DNA of 64,000 bases from Paraphysoderma sedebokerense (taxonomy: Eukaryota > Blastocladiomycota > Physodermatomycetes > Physodermatales > Physodermataceae), in the NCBI GenBank assembly GCA_025602915.1, contig JAHLJZ010000049.1:110477-174476 (forward strand). The letters are read 5' to 3'. Positions 32,373 to 43,407 of this stretch are shown in pieces (position 1 is the first letter of the stretch; each line of letters begins with the position of its first letter). Both the position numbers and the translations under genes were made by a program. The notes beneath the pieces are model-generated. The model had not been told where the DNA came from. It saw only the letters and a list, made by a program, of their open reading frames with translations, and did no database searches.

Positions 32373-33713
32373 ATGAATGCGAAAGATCCTGTCGCTGTTT
32401 TCCCGCCGGAAATTCTAGCACTCATATTCTCACAACTCCCGTTCAGAACCAAAATCAACTGCACCCTTGTTAACAAAGCCTGGAAGGCTTATGTCGTATC
32501 AGAACCTAAACTATGGACAGAGATTCATCTTTCCGATTCAACTTCCTTTAAAGTACGGCCCGCCCATGTCGACTTGATTACAAAACGAAGCCATCGTTAT
32601 CTCCAGAAACTTTGCCTTTCAGCTGTGACAGCCACCGATCGAGTTCTCAAAGTGCTTTTCAGTTCACATTGTAACTTAATCACACAATTATCGATAACTG
32701 GTGTTAGTAAACCAATAGATACTGACTTGATCAAGTTGTGTAGAAAGTTGGGGAAAGTGTTGAAACATTTGAATCTACGAGATACAGAAATTAAGGATAC
32801 CGTCATCACAGCCATATTCAACAATTGTGTTTCTCTCGCTTCCCTCGACGTTTCTCATTGTATCAGAATTACTTCAAATGGATTCGAAACTAGTTATGAA
32901 TCACTCAAAAAATTGAAAAAGAAACATCCATTGAAGAAATTGGTCATTTCACATTGCCCGTTGTTGGACGATTCTGCAATATCTAATCTACCGTCAATGT
33001 GCCCATCTTTACAGTTCATCGATTTAACGAATTCTACCAGAATTACAAATTTGTCAATATATAATCTTCAATACTGCAAACAACTATCGACCGCCTTTTT
33101 CACCGGCATCAATTACAGAAAACCAGTTGAACTATCCCTCGACGATACGCTAACGACCTTTTTCCTGTCATGTTCAAATCTTCGTTTGTTCCATTTGACC
33201 GAATGTCCCATCCTAACTGATCTGTCGGTTCAGAGCTTGGTCATATCTTGTGAAAGATTAGAAACGCTATATTTAACCAACGATGTTTGGATTACGGACG
33301 AATCCTTAGTTGTGTTATCAGAATTGCGGTCTCTGAAGAGGGTAGATCTGGGTGGCTGTAAGAAAATAACTGATGTTGGCCTAGACTCTTTAGTTGACAA
33401 TTGCAGGGAAATACAGTACCTGAATGTTTCAAAAACTGCAATCACAAATACAGCATTGGAATGGGTAGGGAACAAATTGGACCGCTTAAATGCTTTAAAT
33501 GTGAGTTATTGTGCTCTGATTTCGGATTTAGGGTTGAAGCACGTCCTCAAGAATGGTATTAGGAAGAAATTAAAAGTGGTCGATGTGAGCGGATGTGTAA
33601 AGATCTCGTCTGCATTCTTGGAAAGTGCGAGGAGGGTTGCCGGGAAGAGAGTCATGATTAGGTATCAAGTAAACGATCAAAACAAAAGGCCTGCATTTTT
33701 GAATCAATATTGA
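32373..33713 (+). CDS. F-box protein with cysteine-containing leucine-rich repeats (FBXL/AMN1 type)
   Basis: A single exon encodes 446 residues. The N-terminal F-box is VFPPEILALIFSQLPFRTKI followed by NCTLVNKAWKAYVVSEPKLW. About ten LRRs of the FBXL/AMN1 type follow, for example LASLDVSHCIRITSNGFE, LQFIDLTNSTRITNLSIYNL, LKRVDLGGCKKITDVGLDSL and LNALNVSYCALISDLGLKHV. Such proteins are substrate receptors of SCF (Skp1-cullin-F-box) ubiquitin ligases. The target is unknown. The ATG at 32,373 was chosen because the F-box begins 10 residues later; the reading frame is open further upstream, overlapping the APEH stop in another frame. It is a different LRR class from the tandem family at the right end of the window. 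Confidence 0.87.
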   Translation: MNAKDPVAVFPPEILALIFSQLPFRTKINCTLVNKAWKAYVVSEPKLWTEIHLSDSTSFKVRPAHVDLITKRSHRYLQKLCLSAVTATDRVLKVLFSSHCNLITQLSITGVSKPIDTDLIKLCRKLGKVLKHLNLRDTEIKDTVITAIFNNCVSLASLDVSHCIRITSNGFETSYESLKKLKKKHPLKKLVISHCPLLDDSAISNLPSMCPSLQFIDLTNSTRITNLSIYNLQYCKQLSTAFFTGINYRKPVELSLDDTLTTFFLSCSNLRLFHLTECPILTDLSVQSLVISCERLETLYLTNDVWITDESLVVLSELRSLKRVDLGGCKKITDVGLDSLVDNCREIQYLNVSKTAITNTALEWVGNKLDRLNALNVSYCALISDLGLKHVLKNGIRKKLKVVDVSGCVKISSAFLESARRVAGKRVMIRYQVNDQNKRPAFLNQY

Positions 33714-34312
33714 TTTGTGCGCTGTCAGTAATAAAATGATATATTTGCATCATTACTTTGAATTCGCTATTGTCAAACGCCACTCAATACTGTAAAAGTG
33801 GCCACCTCACTGCATTAGACGAATTCACGCATTTGGAAAACGCCCAATCTTCATTTCGATACTACTAAAATTAACGATCCATAATTGAGAAAGCGAAACA
33901 ATTCCTTCAATTGATGAGTAATAAGAAGCCACATCAAAGTTGTGATCGCTCCGTTCGTTTATCCATTAGCTACCTACCTCAACTCAACAACTTTAGTCGA
34001 AAAAATTCTGAAGCCTGTATTGACTTCACAATAGTTTTCGACATCTTATCAAGGATCATTGCTATGAATTGTTCACAATTCTTGGTTTCACTTTTCTTCA
34101 ATTTTCAATAAACCCCATCATCCAACGTATTCGAATGTCGAAAAGGTCGCGTAAGCGTGCATATCGATCTGACGTCACGACTGACGAACATATTTAAACT
34201 ACAAAATTCAGGAATCCAGGGCATCTTGTCATAGCCTTACCACAGCCAACCTATAGATATTCCACACCATATTGAGCAACATTCAGTATCTTAAAGTCCA
34301 ACATGAAGAAAG
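33714..34312. other. Intergenic region, promoter side of WrbA-like gene 1
   Basis: About 600 bp without a recognised gene. The plus-strand ORF at 33,911-34,111 has no family features. It contains the CRE palindrome described separately and a TATTTAAA string at about 34,191. Confidence 0.4.
34170..34177. promoter_or_regulatory. CRE/ATF-like palindrome TGACGTCA upstream of WrbA-like gene 1
   Basis: A perfect TGACGTCA followed by CGACTGACG, 136 bp before the start of a quinone reductase gene and about 20 bp before a TATTTAAA box. Atf1/Pap1-type control of oxidative-stress genes of this family is known in yeasts; here it is inferred. Confidence 0.5.
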
Positions 34313-35468
34313 CACAAGTATACATCGTGATGTAAGATCTGATTGACATGACATTCTTCTTAAAAAACTAAAGTGATCTCACTCTGCTAAAACGATTCAC
34401 TTTGTTCTCGATCACCAGCTACTCGGTATATCATCATATCTACAAACTTGCAGTAGCTATGAAAGAAGGAGTTGAAGCAACCGGTTTAGCAGAATGCAAG
34501 ATATTTCGTGTGGCAGAAACTTTATCGCCGGAGAGTAAGAATAAAGAAAGGCATCTTTCGCAGTCAATTTCTTTCACGACCTAACGAATACGTACTTAGT
34601 TCTTGCCAAAATGAGGGCACCGGCTCCTCCTGATGTACCAGTTATTACTGCGGCGGAGTTAACACAAGCGTAGGCGTAGGTTGCAATCTCATCTTGGATC
34701 AATGGATTTCACAACCTCGGATGCGTTTTGCTTTTGTAGTGATGGTATCTTGTTCGGCGCGCCAACTCGTTTTGGCAATGTACCTGCTCAAATGAAGGCA
34801 TTAATGGACTCATGTGGGCAATTATGGGTAAGTCATTCTCCCATGAATTTTAAATTATATACTTACAATATTCATTACATTTATGTAGGTCAAGTGTGTA
34901 ATCGCATCTTTCAATTCTACCAATTCGGAATTGACGGTTCCACTTTCTTGTAGAGGCGAATTGGTAGGAAAATTGGCCGGAGCCTTCACTTCTGCTAATA
35001 CGCAACATGGAGGGCTTGAGACAACAATCTTCAGCTTCCTATCTTTCTTCACGCACTTGGGTCTGCATATGATTAATTCTTCCAATGATACCAATGAAAT
35101 GTGCACAGGTCTAATCTTCACTTTACTATAGGGATGCTATTTGTTCCACTGGGTTATGTGAATCCTGGAATAAATGACACAAATGTAATGAGTACGTTTG
35201 AATTTCATCATTGAGTCGTATTGATACCAGATTCGTTGACGGTTTCTATTATATCTGTGACGAAAAGACGGCGGCTCTCCTTGGGGTGTTTCCACAATTT
35301 GCGTATGTGATAATTAATTTTAATGCTCTACTCGTTTATCGCTCATGCCTTTACTAGGGTTCTACTGGAGAGCGACAGCCAAGCGATCTCGAATTACGTG
35401 TGGCGAAAACCCAAGGAGAATATTTTGCCGTGTATACTGCAAAAATGACCAATAGTGTCATTGGGTAG
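34313..35468 (+). CDS. WrbA-like NAD(P)H:quinone oxidoreductase (flavodoxin fold), copy 1 with insertion
   Basis: These FMN flavodoxin-like enzymes (Pst2/Ycp4/WrbA) reduce quinones by two electrons and protect from oxidative stress. Exons read [85 protein letters not shown], then [47 protein letters not shown] and GERQPSDLELRVAKTQGEYF. Compared with copy 2, frame is kept only by an acceptor at 34,888, which adds about 20 residues (VKCVIASFNSTNSELTVPLS) before GELVGK; the ancestral acceptor at 34,953 is now out of phase. An extra intron interrupts STI/CGS near the end. All junctions remain open, so I treat it as an intact but altered gene. Confidence 0.8.
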
Positions 35469-36120
35469 GACAGCTGTGGGATTACGCCACAATAGGGAAC
35501 ATGAGAATCAAAATAGGGGTCTATGGAATGAGTCCGGTGAACTCACAGCGGAAAAGCCAATGGAATATTGCGAACTCTATCTGCTAATTGTACATGTGGA
35601 TGAAAGTCCGGCTATAATAAAATGACAGATAAGGAAACTGATGAAACTTTACCTATCCGTAGCGATTTATGTAGCATTTATAGTATAAGTGAGAGGTCTG
35701 ATGACAGATATTGTAACATGTGAACCGGGAATACATTCAGTAGGGTAATGATATCAAGTTGTACATTAAAATATTGTCAGTGTGTGATATGATATAGACA
35801 GAGTGAGTGTGTGGTTCTGTGTGGTTTATATTTATCAGCAACGGCTGCCCAAAGTTGCTTGCAATTCCGTGTTGACCATCAATTACTAATGCGTCCCTGG
35901 ATGGATTATTCACTATTATTCAGTTTTGCACAACACGTGGACTGCCTTACAAATCGCGATTTCACCTTTACAAATCTCTCTCGCGTATAAATAGCGTCGT
36001 GCGCATCGATGAACTCTGCATCTAGATCAATTAAGCAAACACACTAGGAATAAAACATTTCCCTTCCAGCTCTAAAACACTTTTCATTCCCACAACCTAT
36101 TACTGTCATCAACGGTTACA
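35469..36120. other. Intergenic region between the tandem WrbA-like genes
   Basis: A 652-bp gap. The right side has promoter-like elements: CACGTG at 35,935-35,940 and TATAAATA at 35,986-35,993, followed by a CT-rich leader before the ATG at 36,121. No other gene was recognised. Confidence 0.5.
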
Positions 36121-37151
36121 ATGGCAAAACCTCAAGTTTACATCGTAATGTACGTATCATTCGCTCCAATTGAACTAGGCAGGCGTCATTTGTGATGGAT
36201 ATTGACAAAGTTATCTCTTCTTGCTGCAGTTACTCCATGTACCACCACATTTACAAGCTCGCCCAAGCTGTTAAGGAAGGAGTCGACGCGACAGGGCATG
36301 CTGAATGCACTATCTATCGGGTACCCGAAACCCTTCCCGAAGAAGGTAGAGTTTAAATTTTACTAGCCGAATTCAATTTTAATGGTCGATAACTTCTTTT
36401 CTTTGGTATTGTAGTCCTCACCAAAATGCACGCTCCACCTCCACCACCTGTACCAGTCATATCCGCCGCCGACTTGGTTAAAGCGTAAGTCTGATGCTAC
36501 TGAGCAACCGGGGTTCTTCACAAGCTAACTAATTACCGTCATTGAATTTTCACATTTAGTGATGGCATTATCTTCGGAGTCCCGACTCGTTTTGGTAATG
36601 TCCCAGCTCAAATGAAGTCATTTATGGACTCATGTGGCCAGTTATGGGCAAAGTAAGTATAAATAGGTATAAAAAACATTCGTAACTTTCGCTAACTTGA
36701 CAACATTTGCAGAGGTGAATTGGTTGGTAAATTGGCTGGTGCCTTTAGCGCTGCTGCCACTCAACATGGAGGGATTGAATCAACTATTATCTCGTGCCTG
36801 TCATTTTTCGCCCACCAAGGTTTGATATATTTCACTTTGGTCTCTTAACTTTTAAATCTCTTATTGACAATTTTCTACCAGGCATGTTATATGTCCCGGT
36901 AGGTTACACAGATCCTGCTGTGTCTGATATTAGTGCAGTGAGTGAGTGTCGGCTTTGCTTAACCTTTTAGGCGGGTTTATATATCGTACTAACTATAGCA
37001 TACTTTAGACGGTGGATCTCCGTGGGGCGCATCAACAATCGCCGGGGGAAAGGGAGAAAGACAACCGAGTGACATCGAATTGCAAATTGCCAGGACTCAA
37101 GGAAAATTTTTCGCACAATATACTGCTAAAATGGCCGTTGAACTAAAATAA
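36121..37151 (+). CDS. WrbA-like NAD(P)H:quinone oxidoreductase (flavodoxin fold), copy 2
   Basis: This is the canonical member of the tandem pair. It reads [160 protein letters not shown] and [20 protein letters not shown]. The PTRFGN, AQMKxFMD, QHGG and [11 protein letters not shown] motifs are the FMN-binding and active-site blocks of this family. About 203 residues and seven exons, at positions that match copy 1 except for the extra intron in copy 1. TATA box and CACGTG upstream suggest strong or induced expression. Confidence 0.9.
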
Positions 37152-37422
37152 TTGAATGATTGAATTCTGCTTTGTTTCTCAAATGTTTTCAAATGTTTGT
37201 ATTTAAGTCGAAGAATAAAAATTATTGTAAATTTCTGATCATGAGCAAGATTATGTTCTGAGGTTGCGGAGACGACTTGAAATTTAACTTGAGGACAACT
37301 CTGGGCAAATCGAAGATAAAGCGCGCGCATGCGCAAAACAACGGAGTTCTCAATCGCATCTTCACACCAGTACCATCTTACATTATACACTGTCAGTAGT
37401 CCTTCAGTCGCTAATTTATGTG

Positions 37423-40400
37423 ATGTCTCGAGTTGTGGAACCATTTCTCAGAAGTTCGATCCTTTCGAATGTCCACAATGGAAATGTTTGGGTCTTCTCT
37501 AGCAACAGTTATCCCATTTTCAAGCACCTCAACATTGGAAAACGAGTTCAAATCACTGAAGTAATTATCAACACAGTGAATTCTTCCTACTAATTGAACC
37601 ACGGCTTATAACATTAATTATAACAATCAACTAGTATTTATCATTTCCTGCTGACTTCAAGGAAGGCGAACCATCACGAAATTTTAAAGCTTTGCTGTCA
37701 GACAGGCAATTCTTCATCAAAGCAGTCTTTACAGAAGAAGCAATACGGCAATACGAAAGGTCACTTTTCTTAATATTTGATTCTTTGAAACCTTTTCTGG
37801 GCTCAGACTTAAACTTCGCATTCGATTCGATTTGATAGGGCTCAAAATCCTTTGCGAATAACAGCGTTGCGATATGGAACGATTCATTTAAAAGAGTATT
37901 GGTTCGGGTTACACTCCGAGAGAGTAGAAGATACAACAAAGATAGGGATACATCTAGTGATTAATAGCTTTTCACTTTTGGGAGGTGGGGACGGCATGAT
38001 TATCGACCGACCAATTGATCTATTGGCCGATAAGTCTCTGGCCTCGCATCTCACCGAGCAATGGCATTTGTGGTAACTTGAAATATCAACGCCCTTCTCA
38101 AATTAATAAATATAAATGCAACTCACATTTCCCTAGTGTTTCGGACAAAAATTTACAGGATACTCAAGCCGATCTACCTTGTACGTTAGCATGTTTTATA
38201 TTTGCAACTCCTGTGACATCTACACTAACAGCGAACTCAAGCATCCACGGAGCAGAAATCAAACGAAACAACTATGTCTGGAATATGTCAGCTGGAGGCC
38301 CTATTTTCGCAGCTCGACAGCGCAGGCGATGTCGAAAAGGAACCGAACAACTCGAAGGACGTCGCACTCGCGGAAGGGACTGAACGGGACGCAATATACT
38401 CGCTTTTGCGGTTAGCTGAGAATGAAGAGACTTCGGTGGATGAAAGAGTGTCATTACTTGAGAATCATAGAGGCTGGAAGGTGAGTCGCCATCCATTATA
38501 TATTCATTGATCCGTCTAACGTCGACGGCTTGTAGGGATTGCTAAAAATATCCGACAACGATTGTCGTATAAGCATTGATCAAATTAATATTTTAGAAAA
38601 TTTACAAGGTATTGCCTTAATCTTGCGATGTCTACGCAACAAGTGCTAAATGGAATTTAGGATGGGAAAACCCGACCGCTCAACCCAACCCATTTATGGA
38701 TGACGAGATCCAGTTTAGTTCGGAATTACATACAGATGAATCAGTTGAGGAAGAAAGCAACGTAGGTACCTTAAATTATATGATTTGAATTCCGGTAACT
38801 AACTTTCTCCCCAAAGAAATGCCATGAAGTTCTGATATCTCAGGAAACCACGGCGACCCGACTTACAAACCCAGAATTCTTGATTCCCGCCTCTAACGCA
38901 TCCGTTTACCAAAACCTCACTTCAGACTGTATCCCTGTCGACACGAAAAGATTATATGAAAGTCAGCATGAGATGGACATCCAATCAGATGATTCGAGCG
39001 AAGATTTTCAGATAGCTTCTCCGCGGACAGTCGAGGAGACTGAGGAAATGAATCATGATAAAGATGATCATCGATACGAGGAGATGGACATTGATCTAGA
39101 TTATTCCAGTCGAAGGTATAATCCGCACGACTTTCTGGAAAGTCAACAACTCCTTTCAGACTCCGAGAACGATCCAAGTTCTATACCGCGTGAAGCGATG
39201 TCCGGCAACGCTTTCAGCAATTCCAAAAACAATCGAATTCATTCGCCAGTTTCAAGTCCGAAAGTGACCGTCAATCAATCCAAACAGCAGTCTCCATTTT
39301 GGCTGGGCTCTTTAATAACAGTTGCGAAACACGTTGTCAGCGATTTGATACCAAGAAGAAATCGTGTCCCTGACACTTCTGGAGCTGATGCCAACGAAAG
39401 TGGTTTATCTGTAAACCCACCAGACGCGGCGAAGGTCGATTCTGAGCAAGCCAGTTCCTCAATATCGGAATCACTCCAAGGTCATTCGCAACAACAATAT
39501 CCTTTCACGCAACTTCCCTTAGGCTCTGGACAAGGCCCCGCAGTCACCGAAACGCCAAATCAATATGCCTTAGATTCAGAGATATTCTCTCTCACAGCTT
39601 CAAAAAGTTCACAAAGTGATGTGGGCTCACCCAAGCAAGCGCATGCTATCACTCGAAAATCAGTTGCATTCGCTTCGGTTCCAAAATTCCATGATCCCGA
39701 ACCCCCGATCTCCCAGTCATCATCCGGCTCTATCTTTCCCGACGATCGCAGTGAAGTCGCACCGGCAACAATGTCTTCAGATACCCATACCAGGTTAGCA
39801 GAATCGCAGATTGAATCCAGCGACGTCAATAAGTCCACTACGATATCTGCTACAATGGACGCAAATGATGCTAGTCGATCAGGGTTGGATATGAATGGTA
39901 GACCAGCTGACAACGAGAGGGGATTGAATAGTTTTGAAGCATCACATACGTCTAGCCACGACTGTTCCGCTGATGTTGTTGGTCTACGAGAGTACAATTC
40001 TCAAGTCAATCATCAAGATATGGATTTCGCAACGCAGCCCGATTCACAATTTTTTAATGTGATTCCTTCGAACAATGATTCTTTCGCTGACGGCAACAGC
40101 CACCGAGATACGCATGCGGATGCCGCACTGTCGATACTACCACAGTCTTCGATGCACCAGATTAATGACGAACGTCCGGCTACTGTTGCGGTGTCTTTGA
40201 CAGATAACCGGGCATCGATTTGCCCTGCATCGTCTGCCGAGCAAATCGTAGAGAACGATAATGGATACAGTTGGGACGAGCTCCATACTCAAGCGGCAGA
40301 TGTATACGGAGCCACTGAATCGGAGAGGGATAGCCAGGAGAGCATTGAAGCTAATAATCGATCTATGATTGATGATGTGCCGGAAACACCAGCCGCTCTC

Positions 40401-43196
40401 CAGTCCGAACTTGAAGCACCGGTTGAAAAAGCGCCTGCGTCGAATGATGCTAGCTTAGATTCTCAAGCCTCAACAGTGGAAGATTTATCAGTGAGTCATA
40501 CCGTCGAAAGAGCGGTAGAACTTTCTGTGAGATTGGTGGGGAGTAGTCAGCCACCGCTTGCTGGTCCCCAGTATCAAACTGCCCAACACGATACAGAAGT
40601 AGGATTACAGGCGAATGCTCCCAAGTATGCCTTTTCTCAAATACCGAAGTTGACTCAGATGACTGAGGTTTCTGCGATGGAAATTGTCGAAGAAGAAAAG
40701 GCATCGGAAATCTTCCCCAGAGTGCTGGATCAGAGCTTCAGTATCGTCAAAAATAGTGAGGATCGAATGATGAATATTGAAAGTTTGATTAACCCAGTAA
40801 CCGAAAGTCAACTTCACAGTCAGATGGCTAATAGTCAGCTTCCGGAATTCCCAATGGAAAATATTCAGGAAAGGACAACATACCCATCTGATCATTCGCA
40901 TAACCTGAATCTCAATTCGGATATAGCAGTTACGGCTAGTCACGAATCCCCGACCATTCATCTGCACATTGCGGTATCGCCCACTTCTCAAAGCGAAGGT
41001 CAACAAAATGAGGAATCAAAATCGTGTCCAGCTCGACAACTTCATGACACCAATGGGGACGAGGCATTGGAGAATTCGTCAGCCGAGGAGGAAGATATAG
41101 ACGACAGGGTTGATTCCAACCCCGCTGACAACAGGGATGGTGAAAAAAACAATATTTATAGCAATGGACTGGAGCCCCATTCTCTTGATGACGATGAAAC
41201 CGATGTTGGCGAGGAGGAGCCTGTCCCCACTGTTACGAACCGCGACGAAAATGCTGATACTTGTGGTCAAGCCGATTTGAGCGACAGTGATGAATCTTGT
41301 GACATGCCCGTTGCTTTCGGAATTGATTTGCCGGAGGACATCTTTTCGCAAATGTTCGGTGTCGTCAAGGAACCTGCGTTGAAAGAATCCCACGATGTGG
41401 ATAATAGGCGTCCGATGACTCAAAATACTGCAGGTCAGAATATTTTGTCGGACGCGGAGGAAACAAAACTGGACGAAGGAAATGGACCCAATATCAGTAA
41501 TACCTTTGAAACGAACAGCTCGCCACATTCAGCGGCGGAAACAGACATTTCAAAGTCAAATTCGCCGGCGTCCCTCATATCTCCGAAGGATTTACGTATG
41601 CTCGCAAACACTGCTGTATCTCTTGAAGAAACGTCACTCACTTCCATGATTGATCATACACCTGATGTCCAATCTTCCCAAAACGACGTCGTTTCTAATT
41701 CAATATATTATGATCAGGTATCAGAGATACCTGTAAGTGCCACCGCTACTCACCTAGCTGATGATACTATCTTTTCACCAATCCTTGATGCACGAAAAAC
41801 GTTCAGTAATCCTGTCGATGAAATAGTACCTTGTTCCGTCCCAAACGACCCAAAACTGCCAACAGCCTCCCATCTCACTTATAGCCACGGCTATGAAGAC
41901 GATTACGTAGATCCTGCTTTCGAAGACATCGACGAGGACGTCGCATCCTCCCAACCGCATTCAGGACCATCCGCATTGGCTGATAATGTTGATGTTCACT
42001 CGACTAATGGTCAAAATGGGCCTGACGGTAGTTCAGCTTTCAATACTGGCGTCTCCATGGCTTCGCAGGGGCCATCGCAGGAATACGTGGAACTTAATCC
42101 AGTCACTCTTATTGTGAAGAAAAAGACGATTCGAGTACCGCGATATCAAATAGTTGGATACAGTCCTTACTGGGAGAAGGCTGATTTGTTGAAATCTGAT
42201 ATCTATGACCTCAAAAATAAGCAGATACTAAAAGAAGGTTACTCGGAGGTTTTCGGAAATCTTTCCCATATTCCCGCCCCATCATGTAATATTATTGATG
42301 AAACCATCGATGAATCGAGTGTTTCCCGCGTTGTCGAATCTGTTACAGTCGAAGAAAGAAGTGTTGTGCCGACATCACAACCGCCGGTTGAAGTCTTGGT
42401 TCCTGTTAAACCTTGTAGTGATGTCAAACATCCCGAAGGAAAGCGGAAGCGGAAACGTACTATATCATCCAGTCCTGAATCATCCCAACACTCTTATGAC
42501 ACTCCTCGTAATCATGGCCCACGTCAAACCAACTCTTCCGTTCCTACTTCAGCCTTCAAACAGATGTCTTCTACCCGTCGTCGTACATATGGAACAGTAT
42601 CCAAAACGTCTGTTACGGACAAATCACGTATCTCAGATTTGTTCTTGTCCCAATTTTCAACGACAGAATCTTCTCAGAATTCTGACGGGGATGATACATA
42701 TGTTCCAACTCAAGTTGACGATCACGAGGAACATAGCGAATCTGATGTTGATAGTGGTAAAGAGTCAAGAAGGAAGTCCAATCAGAATGGAAGACAACTC
42801 TCTGTTGGCGCAAGAAGATTCAAAGCCAACATGTCGAAGAAGCCAAGGTTGGAGGAATGTAACAGCAGCTCACGCGATGAGTATTCGACTGGTAGTACGT
42901 CCGATCATAGTTCAGCAACTCCCGTCGCAACGACTGGGAAGAATAGTCGATCGAGCAGTGCACAAGTCGAACTCAGACGACTCACTTCGTCCAAGAATTC
43001 TTCATCGCCGCTGATCCGAAAGTCATCTGTAATCTCCAAACCAACCAAAAAAAAGAAGTGGAGAATTGATGAGTACGAGTTCCCTGACAGCGATGACGAC
43101 TTTGTTCAGGACTTCCCACCGATTAAAGTTGGAAGTGGAAGCGGTTTGCCGATTAAATCGAGCCACCTTAGAAACAGTAAGAATAGAAAAGCTTAA
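37423..43196 (+). CDS. Putative shelterin TPP1/ACD-like protein: OB fold plus very long disordered tail
   Basis: Exons at 37423-37560, 37635-37759, 37839-38072, 38159-38180, 38232-38480, 38536-38608 and two more join in phase into about 1,770 residues. The first 190 residues look like the TPP1/Tpz1 OB fold: PFLRSSILSNVHNGNVWVFS, LNIGKRVQITEYLSFPADFK, FKALLSDRQFFIKAVFTEEA, NPLRITALRYGTIHLKEYWF, GIHLVINSFSLLGGGDGMII and LLADKSLASHLTEQWHL. The order (LLVSDG-x-IRC-VTxEAL; a strand before HV; VxxFSLL; final helix) follows human TPP1, a telomere protein that recruits telomerase. The rest (from about residue 260) is Ser/Asp/Glu-rich and disordered, with a compact block near residue 1,350 (LIVKKKTIRVPRYQIVGYSP, YWEKADLLKSDIYDL) and basic clusters at the end. 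The telomere role is inferred from the OB fold only. Confidence 0.6.
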
Positions 43197-43407
43197 CTAA
43201 ATATGTAATTCCAATCTACTTTATTCTGTAACTCTAGAAAATCATCGCGACATTGTAAATAGAATCAATGTGCACAAGAGTGCCATTGGAGAAGGGTGAC
43301 AGTTGCGTTACTTGTTTGCTCCATTTATTTCGTTTGATGGGAAGAATTTATTTACAGTGAATTGTGATCACAGTTAAAAATGTACAAAACGTTTAAATAT
43401 ATTATTT

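Noticed and set aside
34313-35468. WrbA-like copy 1 as a pseudogene
   Set aside because: The ancestral acceptor gives a frameshift, but an upstream acceptor and one extra intron give an open frame with all motifs to a normal stop, so it is more likely functional.
37321-37334. GCGCGCGCATGCGC string before the TPP1-like gene and GATGCGCGCGCATC before NOC2
   Set aside because: Both are palindromic GC-rich islands near gene starts, but two occurrences without shared spacing are too few to call a motif.
39560-41960. Minus-strand ORFs of 60-149 codons inside the TPP1-like gene
   Set aside because: Long open antisense frames are expected opposite a 4.3-kb Ser/Asp-rich ORF; none shows a family pattern.
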